Assembly: GCA_036555325.1 (NCBI GenBank)
Contig: DATBLQ010000035.1
Span: 1-33,473 of the forward strand
Direction of reading: 5' to 3'
DNA length: 33,473 nt
DNA from: DATBLQ01 sp036555325
GTDB lineage: Bacteria; Pseudomonadota; Alphaproteobacteria; Rhizobiales; Aestuariivirgaceae
The translations under genes were made by a program, and so were the position numbers. Below, piece after piece: positions 7,558-15,475 of this stretch. How positions within the stretch are numbered: the first letter of the stretch is position 1; each line of letters begins with the position of its first letter. The notes under the pieces are model-generated. The model had not been told where the DNA came from and did no database searches. It was given only the letters and a program-made list of their open reading frames with translations.

Positions 7558-7653
7558 GGGAGGCTGGACGGACAACCCGTGCCAAACTCGTTAGGGCTGC
7601 TTCCTTCCGGACCTGACCCGGTTGGCAAGCGGCACGCCTGCCGCCAACCTCCC
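7558..7653 (-). ncRNA. ffs: Signal recognition particle RNA (4.5S type)
   Basis: The minus strand carries the universally conserved SRP domain IV sequence GTCAGGTCCGGAAGGAAGCA (about 7600-7619). The 5' end GGGAGGTTGG (7653-7644) pairs with the 3' end CCAGCCTCCC (7567-7558) over ten base pairs with one wobble, giving a single long hairpin of about 96 nt, the normal size for a bacterial small SRP RNA. A perfect TATAAT box lies six bases before the predicted first nucleotide. The RNA binds Ffh and directs membrane-protein ribosomes to the membrane. It sits in the gap between the divergent dnaX and nudC genes. Confidence 0.96.
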
Positions 7654-7659
7654 AAAGAC

Positions 7660-7690
7660 ATTATATCGCGTTCCCCTGCCCCCGTTGCAA
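7660..7690 (-). promoter_or_regulatory. Promoter of the SRP RNA gene
   Basis: On the minus strand a consensus -10 TATAAT (7665-7660) is followed after six bases by the predicted RNA start at 7653. The best -35 candidate is TTGCAA (7690-7685), 19 bases upstream, so spacing is slightly long. The consensus -10 fits a strongly expressed stable RNA. Confidence 0.75.
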
Positions 7691-7717
7691 GGATTCCGTT
7701 TGCGCTTACAAAGGGGC

Positions 7718-8602
7718 ATGGACAATCCCTTGAGCGCGCAAAATATCGTCCATGCCTTTGCCGGGGGAAGGCTCGACAGGAGAGCCGATCTCAGGCAGCG
7801 AAACGGTCCCCGGCTGATCATCAGGCTGGCGGGGGATCGGGCGGTCGTCGCCAACAGGAGCGAGGCGGCCGTGGAGCTCGTTTATTTTCAGGAACCATCG
7901 GGAAGACCGTGGGTGCGGCTCGGCGTCAACGAGAATGGACAGACGCTTGCGGCCGAGCCGATCGAAGAGAAGGACGTACCTTCCCAGTACAGCCTGAGGG
8001 ATCTGAGAAGCCTCGCCATGCAGGGGCTGCTTCCGGCCGAGGATCTCGCGATCCTGGCCCAGGCACGATCACTGCTGGTGTGGCATGAGCGGCATGGCTT
8101 CTGCGCCAATTGCGGCGAGCCCACCGAGATGAAGGATGGGGGGTACCGGCGCGACTGTCCTAAATGCGCCGCACAGCACTTTCCGCGCACCGATCCCGTT
8201 GTGATTACCGCGGTCACAGGACCTTCAGGCGTGCTGTTGGGGCGAGGACATAATTTTCAGCCCAGAGTCTATTCGACGCTTGCGGGGTTCATGGAACCGG
8301 GAGAATCCATCGAGGAAGCGGCAAGGCGCGAAATTTTGGAAGAGACGGGAGTTACCGTTTCGAATGTGCGCTACCATTCGAGCCAGCCGTGGCCGTTTCC
8401 GTCAAGCCTGATGATCGGCCTCATCGCAACAACAACCGGTAGCCGCATCAAAATCGACGCCAGCGAGCTTGCCGACGCACGCTGGTTTACGGCGGGGGAA
8501 ATCAACACCATGTTCGAGGGCACACATCCTGAGGGTTTGATGGTTCCCAAGGCTGCGGCCATCGCGCATCACCTCATCAGGGCGGCTCTTCAGCAGCTCT
8601 GA
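7718..8602 (+). CDS. nudC: NAD(+) diphosphatase NudC (Nudix hydrolase)
   Basis: NudC hydrolyses NAD(H) to NMN(H) and AMP and, in E. coli, removes NAD caps from RNA. From the ATG at 7718 the product has 294 residues: an N-terminal domain, a four-cysteine zinc ribbon (C129, C132, C147, C150), and the Nudix box beginning GFMEPGESIEEAARREI (190-206) and continuing LEETGV. The motif SQPWPFPSSLM (222-232), which marks the NADH pyrophosphatase subgroup, follows. The frame is open to 7622, but that extension overlaps the SRP RNA gene and its promoter. A GGGG stretch immediately precedes the chosen ATG, closer than ideal, so a slightly different start such as the in-frame TTG at 7685 cannot be excluded. 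The gene is divergent from ffs and converges on pheA with a five-base gap. Confidence 0.93.
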   Translation: MDNPLSAQNIVHAFAGGRLDRRADLRQRNGPRLIIRLAGDRAVVANRSEAAVELVYFQEPSGRPWVRLGVNENGQTLAAEPIEEKDVPSQYSLRDLRSLAMQGLLPAEDLAILAQARSLLVWHERHGFCANCGEPTEMKDGGYRRDCPKCAAQHFPRTDPVVITAVTGPSGVLLGRGHNFQPRVYSTLAGFMEPGESIEEAARREILEETGVTVSNVRYHSSQPWPFPSSLMIGLIATTTGSRIKIDASELADARWFTAGEINTMFEGTHPEGLMVPKAAAIAHHLIRAALQQL

Positions 8603-8607
8603 AGAGC
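8585..8607. terminator. Stem-loop at the nudC/pheA convergent junction
   Basis: A perfect 9-bp stem, GCTCTTCAG (8585-8593) and CTGAAGAGC (8599-8607), with a 5-base loop overlaps the nudC stop codon and abuts the pheA stop codon. No T-run follows on either strand, so it is not a classical terminator, but its position suggests a shared 3' end structure for both mRNAs. Confidence 0.45.
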
Positions 8608-9540
8608 TTATGCGGGTTGCTGCCGCTTCAGAATTTCGTTGCGATAGGGATGAGCCTTGTAGACTCCCAATATGCGCATGTGGGACGTGAAGAAGCGCAG
8701 CTCCTCCAAGGCGAGGCGGACGGCGCGCTCCTGGGGATGGCCCTCGATGTCGGCATAAAACTGGGTGGCGGCGAATTGTCCTTCAAGCTGGTAGGATTCA
8801 AGCTTGATCATGTTGACACCATTGGTGGCGAAACCGCCCAGCGCCTTGTAGAGGGCGGCGGGAACATTGCGGACGCGGAAGATGAAGCTGGTGATGACGG
8901 GCGCATCCTGAGGCTCGGCATCGTCGGGCCCGGCCGATAGAACAATGAAGCGGGTGGTGTTGTGATCGTCATCCTCGATATTGGACTTCAGGGTTTGAAG
9001 ACCATGGATTTCGCCGGCGAGCTTCGTGGCGATGGCGGCGATGGAGATATCCTGCAGCTTTGCGACCTCGCGCGCTGCCCCTGCCGTATCGGCGGCGACA
9101 ATCGACTGGAGCTTGAGATCGCGGATGACCTTGCGGCACTGGCCGAGCGCGTGAATGTGGCTGCGAACAGTTTTTATGCCGTCGAGGGTCGCGCCGGGCG
9201 GGGCCAGGAGCTGGTGGTGCACGCGCAGGAAGTGCTCGGCGACAATATAGTGGTTCGATTCCGGCATCAGATGGTGAATATCGGCGACGCGACCGGCGAC
9301 CGAGTTCTCGATCGGGATCATGGCAAGGGCTGCTTCGCCACTCGCCACGGCGGCGAAAGCGTCTTCGAACACACGACAGGGAAGCGGCTGGTGCTGAGGG
9401 AAGGCCTCCATGCAGGCGATATGCGAATTCGCTCCGGGCTCGCCCTGGAACGCGATCTTGATTGGATTGGGTGGCGGCAAAGGTTCTGCTCCTGGTGTTT
9501 TCTTGAAGCTTTTCGCCCAAGGCGCGGGGAGTATTGGCAT
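8608..9540 (-). CDS. pheA: Prephenate dehydratase
   Basis: PheA converts prephenate to phenylpyruvate in phenylalanine synthesis. The 310-residue product is the monofunctional form without a chorismate mutase domain. The catalytic domain starts at KIAFQGEPGANSHIA (28-42) and contains the TTRF motif (195-198) essential in the family. A C-terminal ACT domain (about 215-295) with GVNMIKLESY (241-250), the phenylalanine-binding segment, implies feedback inhibition by Phe. Residues 1-26 are a Pro-rich extension without clear homology, and the ribosome-binding site before the ATG at 9540 is weak, so the true start may be a non-ATG codon a little downstream. It is divergent from the cytochrome c gene, with hairpin repeats between them. 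Confidence 0.93.
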   Translation of the reverse strand: MPILPAPWAKSFKKTPGAEPLPPPNPIKIAFQGEPGANSHIACMEAFPQHQPLPCRVFEDAFAAVASGEAALAMIPIENSVAGRVADIHHLMPESNHYIVAEHFLRVHHQLLAPPGATLDGIKTVRSHIHALGQCRKVIRDLKLQSIVAADTAGAAREVAKLQDISIAAIATKLAGEIHGLQTLKSNIEDDDHNTTRFIVLSAGPDDAEPQDAPVITSFIFRVRNVPAALYKALGGFATNGVNMIKLESYQLEGQFAATQFYADIEGHPQERAVRLALEELRFFTSHMRILGVYKAHPYRNEILKRQQPA

Positions 9541-9606
9541 TGAGCAAAAGGCGCGTCAACGCAGGCCGAAAAGGGCTAAGACTCAAGATACCCCGTCCAA
9601 TTCGTC

Positions 9607-9656
9607 ATGGCCGTGCTCGACACGGCCATCTAGATCACCGGGACAAGCCCGGTGAT
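9607..9656. repeat. Paired palindromes, same family as the rmuC region
   Basis: Two adjacent perfect 9-bp hairpins: ATGGCCGTG/CACGGCCAT (9607-9615/9621-9629) and ATCACCGGG/CCCGGTGAT (9634-9642/9648-9656). The second is identical in its arms to the middle hairpin at 5313-5335; the first is a compensated variant of ATGGCCGGA/TCCGGCCAT. They lie in the 261-base gap between divergent pheA and cycM. Confidence 0.85.
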
Positions 9657-9801
9657 GACGTCGAGCCACAGGCGCGGCAAATTGCTCATGCCGGGCCCTG
9701 GTGGTTGCGCGCGTGCGGTCGAATCGTTAGGTTCCGCCGCTGGATTACAAGAAGCCAATTTGCGAGCGGATCGCAAGCGGAGCGGGCGGCAGGTGCTGGG
9801 A

Positions 9802-10455
9802 ATGGACACCTTCGAATTCAACAAGATCGCCGGTGCGGTGCTCGGCACGCTGCTCATCACGCTCGGCGTCAGCATCGTGGCGGAGGAAGTTTTCCACAGC
9901 GAGCAGCCGGAAAAGCCGGGATATGCAATCGCCGTGGCGGAGCCCGAAAGCGGTGGAGCAACGGCCGAGGCACCGGCTGCGGTGCCGATCGCGGTGCGCC
10001 TCAAGACCGCCGATGCGCAACGGGGCGAGGCAACCGCCAAACCCTGCCTTGCTTGCCATACATTCGACAAGGGCGGGCAAAACAAGGTCGGCCCGAACCT
10101 GTGGAACGTCGTCGGCCGTGCAATCGCATCGCACGAGGGCTTTGCCTATTCGGATGCGCTCAAGGCAAAGTCGAACGAGACGTGGACCTTCGAGATGCTC
10201 GACTCCTTTATGCACGATCCCAAGGCGTTCGCACCGGGCACCAAAATGACTTATGCGGGCCTGAAGAAAGACCAGCCACGGGCCGACGTGATCGCTTATT
10301 TGCGCAGCCTTTCGGACAGTCCGGCTCCCCTGCCGGAAGCGCCTGCCGATCAGGCACAGCCAACAGAAACCGCGCCGGCACCGGGTGAGGGAACAGCGGG
10401 AGCGCCGGCTGAGCCACAGCCTGCCGAATCGCCGCCGTCCACAAGCGTGCAATAG
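9802..10455 (+). CDS. cycM: Membrane-anchored c-type cytochrome (CycM-like)
   Basis: CycM-type cytochromes carry electrons to terminal oxidase at the periplasmic face of the inner membrane. The 217-residue product has an uncleaved N-terminal membrane anchor (about 8-28), a flexible Ala/Glu-rich linker, and one class I cytochrome c domain. Heme attachment is at CLACH (C82, C85, H86); the likely axial methionine is M149 in GTKMTYAGL. The C-terminal 45 residues are rich in Pro, Ala and Glu and look disordered. I chose the ATG at 9802 because it places the anchor at the N-terminus; the open frame extends to 9652 but that part overlaps the repeats. From memory, pheA and cycM are neighbours in many rhizobia. 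The exact paralogue name is by similarity of layout. Confidence 0.85.
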   Translation: MDTFEFNKIAGAVLGTLLITLGVSIVAEEVFHSEQPEKPGYAIAVAEPESGGATAEAPAAVPIAVRLKTADAQRGEATAKPCLACHTFDKGGQNKVGPNLWNVVGRAIASHEGFAYSDALKAKSNETWTFEMLDSFMHDPKAFAPGTKMTYAGLKKDQPRADVIAYLRSLSDSPAPLPEAPADQAQPTETAPAPGEGTAGAPAEPQPAESPPSTSVQ

Positions 10456-10563
10456 CGGGCTCGCAGGTTACGAATATTTCACGCCGCCGGCTCTCCTGCG
10501 GCATTCGGATTTGTGGCAAAAAAGCGTCCCGTTGTACATTCCGCCAGGCGGAGAGGAGGATCG

Positions 10564-12441
10564 ATGCCGCTTTCACGCCGCTCTCTCATGAAAATCTCGG
10601 CTCTTGCCGCGCTCGGCGGCGTGAGCGGAGTCAGGATCGTTGGCGCCAGCATCGCCCATGCAGAGGAGAGAGAATGGCGACACGGCCTGTCGCTGTTCGG
10701 GGAACTCAAATATCCGCCGAACTTTCCCCATTTCGACTATGTGAACCCGCAGGCGCCGAAGGGCGGCAAGCTCAGGCTCTATGCGCTTGGCTCCTTCGAC
10801 AGCCTCAACCCCTATACCTACAGTGGGGAATCCACGGGAATCGCCGTCAACAACGAGGCCCTGTTCACAGCGTCCCTCGATGAACCTTCCACAGAGTACG
10901 GACTTGTCGCCGACGTGGCGTGGCATGCGGAGGACTATTCACAGGCGATCTACCGGCTGAGGCCCGAAGCGAGATTTCACGACGGAAAGCAAATCTCGGT
11001 CGAGGATGCCATCTGGTCGATGGAAACGCTGAAGCAGACCCATCCATTCTACGTCGCCTACTACAAGAACGTGGTAAAGACCGAACAGGCAGGGGAAAAC
11101 GAAGTGGCGTTTTTCTTCTCTGAGAAGGGCAACCGCGAGCTGCCGCAGATCGTCGGTCAACTGCCTGTGCTGCCCAAACATTGGTGGACGGGAACAAAAG
11201 AGGACGGGAGCAAGCGGGATATCCAGTCGACGACGCTCGAAATTCCCCTCGGCTCTGGACCCTACAAGTGCGTGGACGTGAAACCGGGGCGGCTCATCCG
11301 GCTTGCGCGGGTTCAGGACTATTGGGGCAAGGATCTCCCGGTCAATGTCGGACAGGACAATTTCGACGAGATCAGCTACGAATTCTACCTGGACACCGAG
11401 GTCGCATTCGAGGCCTTCAAAGCCGACCGCTACGACTTCCGGCTGGAAAACACCGCCAAGACCTGGGCGACGGGGTATGGTTTTCCGGCGGTCAAGAGCG
11501 GCAAGGTGGTACAGGAAAAAATCGCGACCAAGAACGCCGAACCCATGCAGTGCTTCGTGCTCAACCTGCGCAAGGCCAAGTTTCAGGATCCGAGGGTGAG
11601 GCTTGCATTCAACTATGCCTTCGACTTCGAATGGGCGAACACCAATCTGTTCTATGGAGAATACACGCGCACGGCCAGCTTCTTTGCCAATTCAGAGCTG
11701 GCCGCCACCGGTCTGCCGTCCGAGGCGGAGCTCAGGTTCCTAGCCGATCTCAAGGACAAGGTGCCGCCGGAGGTTTTCACAACCGAGTTCAAGAACCCGG
11801 TCAACCCCGACCGAACGCAGCGGCGCAACAATCTCAGAGCAGCTGCGCAACTCTTGCAGGAGGCGGGCTGGACGCAACAGAAGGACGGGCAGGAGACCGT
11901 GCTGAAAAATGCGCTAGGGGAGATTCTGGCGGCCGAATTCCTGCTCGACCAACCTTCTTACGAGCGCATCGTCATTCCCTATACGCAGGAATTGAACAAA
12001 CTCGGCGTGCGGGCGAGAGTGCGGACCATCGACAGCGCGCAGATGACCAGGCGCACGCAGGATTTCGATTTCGACGTGATCTGGACGGGCTGGGCGCAAT
12101 CGCTCTCTCCCGGCAACGAACAGCGCGAATTCTGGGGCTCGGAGGCCGCAGACCGCAAGGGCAGCCGCAACTACGCCGGCATCAAGGATAAGGCGGTCGA
12201 CACGCTGATCGAGCGGCTGATCTTCGCCAAATCGCGCGAAGAGCTGGTGGCGGCATGCAAGGCGCTCGATCGCGTGCTGTTGTGGAATCACTTCGTGGTG
12301 CCTATGTGGCATGTGCCATACGAGCGAGTGGCCCGCTGGGACCGGTTCGGGAAGCCGGAGAAACTTCCCGACTATTCCATCGGCTTTCCGTCGATCTGGT
12401 GGTGGGACAAGGCACGAGCAGAGAAGATCGCGCAAGGATGA
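10564..12441 (+). CDS. yejA: YejA-like solute-binding protein with Tat-type signal
   Basis: This is a family 5 extracellular solute-binding protein, the periplasmic receptor for the YejBEF importer, which handles oligopeptides and microcin C in E. coli. From the ATG at 10564, preceded by a strong GGAGAGGAGGA ribosome-binding site, the product has 625 residues. Residues 4-10 (SRRSLMK) followed by a mildly hydrophobic stretch ending SIAHA match a twin-arginine signal, implying export in folded form. The mature protein begins with GLSLFGELKYPPNFPHFDY and carries NPQAPKGG and FDFEWANTNLFY, both shared with the next gene product. It is the first gene of the yej operon; its TGA overlaps the next start as ATGA. 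Presence of a second, Sec-exported paralogue suggests the two receptors differ in ligand. Confidence 0.9.
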   Translation: MPLSRRSLMKISALAALGGVSGVRIVGASIAHAEEREWRHGLSLFGELKYPPNFPHFDYVNPQAPKGGKLRLYALGSFDSLNPYTYSGESTGIAVNNEALFTASLDEPSTEYGLVADVAWHAEDYSQAIYRLRPEARFHDGKQISVEDAIWSMETLKQTHPFYVAYYKNVVKTEQAGENEVAFFFSEKGNRELPQIVGQLPVLPKHWWTGTKEDGSKRDIQSTTLEIPLGSGPYKCVDVKPGRLIRLARVQDYWGKDLPVNVGQDNFDEISYEFYLDTEVAFEAFKADRYDFRLENTAKTWATGYGFPAVKSGKVVQEKIATKNAEPMQCFVLNLRKAKFQDPRVRLAFNYAFDFEWANTNLFYGEYTRTASFFANSELAATGLPSEAELRFLADLKDKVPPEVFTTEFKNPVNPDRTQRRNNLRAAAQLLQEAGWTQQKDGQETVLKNALGEILAAEFLLDQPSYERIVIPYTQELNKLGVRARVRTIDSAQMTRRTQDFDFDVIWTGWAQSLSPGNEQREFWGSEAADRKGSRNYAGIKDKAVDTLIERLIFAKSREELVAACKALDRVLLWNHFVVPMWHVPYERVARWDRFGKPEKLPDYSIGFPSIWWWDKARAEKIAQG

Positions 12442-14255
12442 TGAAACGCACCGCAGTCGCGCTCGCCATTGCCGCAGCGACCGCGACGCCAGCGGGGGCG
12501 GAACCGCGGTACGGGCTGTCGGTGTTCGGCGATCTGAAGTATGGACCGGACTTCAGCCACTTCGACTATGCCGACCCACAGGCCCCGAAAGGCGGCAGGC
12601 TCGTGAGTATCGGCACCGCCGGCATCACGACGTTCGACAGTTTCAACGGCTACATCCTGAAAGGAGACGCCGCGCAGGGGCTTGAGCTCATCTTCGACTC
12701 GCTCATGTCGAGGGCGTTCGATGAGCCCGACGCCATGTATGGGCTCGTGGCGGCCAGCGTCGATTTGGCGGCGGACAAGAAGTCGGTCAGCTTCGAGCTG
12801 CGGAATGAGGCAAAATTCGCCGACGGCACGGCGCTGACGGCGGAGGATGTCTGCGACACGTTCCGGCTGCTCAAGACAGAAGGTCACGAGCGAATCCGCA
12901 TCACCATCCGCGATGTAAAAAATTGCACGGTTCTATCGGCGCACAGCGTGCGATACGATTTCGAGGGCGAGAACACGCGCGATCTGCCGACGATCGTGGC
13001 CGGGCTGCCAATCTTCTCCAAGGCGTATTACCAGACACACGATTTCACCAAGTCAACGCTCGAACCGCCGCTTGGCTCAGGCCCCTACAAGATTGGACCC
13101 TTCAGGCAGGGACAATATGTGGGCTACCTCAGGCGCGATGACTATTGGGGGAAGGATCTTCCGGTCAACCGCGGACAATTCAATTTCGACGAGGTCCGGC
13201 TTGAGTATTTTCGCGACCGCACTGCCGAACTGGAAGCGCTGAAGGCCGGCATCCTCGATTTGCGGGAGGAATTCACCTCGAAAGACTGGGCCACCCAATA
13301 CGATATCGCTGCGGTCAAGGAGGGGCGGCTCATCAAGGAGCAGCTGCCGGATGAAACGATGTCGGGAGCGCAAGGATTCTTCATCAATCTCCGGCGAGAC
13401 AAGTTCAAGGACGTCAGAGTGCGCCAGGCGCTCGATCTGGCGTTCGACTTCGAATGGGCGAACACCAACCTGTTCTACAAACAGTACAAGCGCACCGACA
13501 GCGTGTTCGAGGGTGGCGAGCTGCAGTCCGAAGGCAAACCTCCGCCGCAAGAGCTCGAACTGCTCGACCAGATGCGCGGCGATTTGAGGCCGGAGGTTTT
13601 CGAGGAGCCCTATTCGCCCCCGGTGAGCAACGGGTCAGGTGCCGACCGCAAGCTGCTCAAGCAGGCGTCCGAGCTTCTGGACGCCGCGGGATGGACGGCG
13701 AAGAGCAGCATCAGGGAAAATGCCAAGGGCGAGAAGCTCACGGTGGAGTTTCTCGAAGATGATCCGGTGTTCGAGCGCGTGATGACACCCTATGTGCGCA
13801 ACCTCAGACTCCTGGGGATCGAAGCGAAGATACGGCTGGTGGACGAGGCGCAATTTCAGCAACGGCTGAAAGACTTCGATTTCGACATCACCGTCCAGCG
13901 CTATTCGCTGCCGGAAACCCCGGGAGTGGAGCTCAGAGCCTTTTTCGGCTCGCAGTCGGCGCAGGCGCCGGGGAGCTACAATCTATCGGGAGTGGCGCTG
14001 AAGCCGGTCGATACGCTGATCGACAAGATCGTCACAGCTACAAGCCGCGAAGAGCTGGTGACGGCGGCGCGGGCCCTGGACCGGGTGTTGAGAGCGGAAC
14101 ATTTCTGGGTGCCGCACTGGTACAAGGGGTTTCACAATCTGGTCTATTGGGACCTTTTCGGGAGGCCCCAGACCAAGCCCAAATACGATCGCGGCGTGAT
14201 CAGGACATGGTGGGTCGACAAGAGCAAAGCAGCCAGTCTGCGGCGGGGCCCTTGA
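12438..14255 (+). CDS. Second YejA-like solute-binding protein, Sec signal
   Basis: This is a paralogue of the preceding gene product, 605 residues, family 5 extracellular solute-binding protein. The start is the ATGATG overlapping the previous stop (12438-12441), which gives a standard Sec signal peptide ending in PAGA at about residue 20. The open frame extends upstream to 12255, but that part lies in the preceding gene in another frame. Shared blocks with the first protein include HFDYADPQAPKGGRL and FDFEWANTNLFY, so the two derive from duplication or are old paralogues. In Agrobacterium a YejBEF-dependent peptidoglycan-fragment uptake route with a separate receptor, YepA, has been described (from memory); one of these two proteins could be that receptor, but sequence alone does not say which. 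Confidence 0.88.
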   Translation: MMKRTAVALAIAAATATPAGAEPRYGLSVFGDLKYGPDFSHFDYADPQAPKGGRLVSIGTAGITTFDSFNGYILKGDAAQGLELIFDSLMSRAFDEPDAMYGLVAASVDLAADKKSVSFELRNEAKFADGTALTAEDVCDTFRLLKTEGHERIRITIRDVKNCTVLSAHSVRYDFEGENTRDLPTIVAGLPIFSKAYYQTHDFTKSTLEPPLGSGPYKIGPFRQGQYVGYLRRDDYWGKDLPVNRGQFNFDEVRLEYFRDRTAELEALKAGILDLREEFTSKDWATQYDIAAVKEGRLIKEQLPDETMSGAQGFFINLRRDKFKDVRVRQALDLAFDFEWANTNLFYKQYKRTDSVFEGGELQSEGKPPPQELELLDQMRGDLRPEVFEEPYSPPVSNGSGADRKLLKQASELLDAAGWTAKSSIRENAKGEKLTVEFLEDDPVFERVMTPYVRNLRLLGIEAKIRLVDEAQFQQRLKDFDFDITVQRYSLPETPGVELRAFFGSQSAQAPGSYNLSGVALKPVDTLIDKIVTATSREELVTAARALDRVLRAEHFWVPHWYKGFHNLVYWDLFGRPQTKPKYDRGVIRTWWVDKSKAASLRRGP

Positions 14256-14353
14256 CAATCCACCTACATCCAGCAACGCCTGCAGGCGAAGGGACGGAGG
14301 CTAAACTCGATCCCCTGCCCTTCACCGAGCGGGCAATGAAGTTTTTCTGACGA
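14256..14353 (+). other. Untranslated gap before yejB
   Basis: This 98-base gap is the only substantial break in the yej operon. It contains the palindrome GCCTGCAGGC (about 14279-14288) and a five-codon reading frame encoding MKFF ending three bases before the yejB start. No obvious ribosome-binding site precedes yejB, so translation may depend on what happens in this leader. No terminator is visible. Confidence 0.4.
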
Positions 14354-15472
14354 ATGGGCGCCTATATCCTCAAGCGGTTGCTGCTGATGATTCCGACACT
14401 CGTCGGCATCATGCTCGTGACCTTCGCGGTGATCCAGTTTGCCCCCGGGGGACCGGTCGAACGGGTGATCGCCAAGATCCAGGGAACGGATGTGGAGGCG
14501 ACGGCGCGCGTCGGCGGGACCGGAGCGGGCGAAGTGGGAACCCAAGGCGAAGCCGGGGCCGGGAGCGGGCAAACTCAAGGTGTGGGCTTCAAATACCGCG
14601 GCGCACAGGGGCTTGACCCTGAATTCATCAAGAAACTCGAGAAGCAATTCGGATTCGACAAGCCGGTGCACGAGCGCTTCCTGATCATGATGCGCGACTA
14701 TCTGACGTTCAATTTCGGCGACAGCTACTTCCGCGACGTTTCGGTGATCAGCCTGATCAAAGAGAAAATGCCGGTATCGGTGTCGCTGGGGTTGTGGCTG
14801 ACGATCATCTCCTATCTGATTTCGGTGCCGCTCGGCATCAGGAAAGCGGTGAACGACGGCAGCCGGTTCGATGTCTGGACGAGTGCCGTCATCATCGCGG
14901 GATATGCCATACCGGGGTTCCTCTTCGCCATCCTTCTGGTCGTCCTGTTTGCCGGTGGCTCCTATTTCAGCTGGTTTCCGCTGCGCGGGCTGACCAGCGA
15001 CGGAGCGGAGAACTGGCCCTGGTACGAGCAGGTCATCGACTATGCCTGGCATCTGGTGCTGCCGCTCCTGGCGCTCGGGGTGAGCTCGTTTGCGACGATG
15101 ACGTTGCTTACCAAGAACTCGTTCTTGGACGAGATCAAGAAACAGTATGTGATGACAGCGCGGGCAAAGGGATTGAGCGAGCGGAAGGTGCTCTACGGCC
15201 ATGTGTTCCGCAACGCCATGCTGATCGTGATTGCGGGATTTCCCGGGACGTTTATTTCGGCCTTCTTCAACGGGGCTTTGCTGATCGAAACCATTTTCTC
15301 GCTCGATGGCCTGGGATTGCTGGGATACAGGTCACTCATCGACCGCGACTATCCGGTGGTGTTCGCCACGGCCTATATCTTCTCGCTCATGGGCCTGCTC
15401 GTCGGGCTGGTCAACGATCTCATGTACACCTGGGTCGATCCGAGGATCGATTTCGAAGCGCGGGAGCTCTAG
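14354..15472 (+). CDS. yejB: ABC transporter permease YejB
   Basis: YejB is one of the two inner-membrane channel subunits of the Yej peptide importer. The 372-residue product begins with the typical MGAYILKRLLLMIPTLVGI helix, followed by a long periplasmic, Gly-rich insertion (about 45-75) that separates YejB from DppB/OppB, then five further membrane helices. The cytoplasmic coupling loop (EAA-like motif) is visible as TARAKGLSERKVLYGHVFRN. An in-frame TGA just one codon upstream fixes the ATG at 14354 as the earliest possible start. The gene is followed by yejE with three bases between the stop codon and the next start. Confidence 0.94.
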   Translation: MGAYILKRLLLMIPTLVGIMLVTFAVIQFAPGGPVERVIAKIQGTDVEATARVGGTGAGEVGTQGEAGAGSGQTQGVGFKYRGAQGLDPEFIKKLEKQFGFDKPVHERFLIMMRDYLTFNFGDSYFRDVSVISLIKEKMPVSVSLGLWLTIISYLISVPLGIRKAVNDGSRFDVWTSAVIIAGYAIPGFLFAILLVVLFAGGSYFSWFPLRGLTSDGAENWPWYEQVIDYAWHLVLPLLALGVSSFATMTLLTKNSFLDEIKKQYVMTARAKGLSERKVLYGHVFRNAMLIVIAGFPGTFISAFFNGALLIETIFSLDGLGLLGYRSLIDRDYPVVFATAYIFSLMGLLVGLVNDLMYTWVDPRIDFEAREL

Positions 15473-15475
15473 CGC

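Noticed and set aside
7502..7585. N-terminal extension of dnaX to 7585
   Set aside because: It runs into the SRP RNA gene; the ATG at 7501 gives the normal family N-terminus.
14336..14350. MKFF mini frame as a leader peptide before yejB
   Set aside because: Five codons without a ribosome-binding site or attenuator structure; most likely chance.
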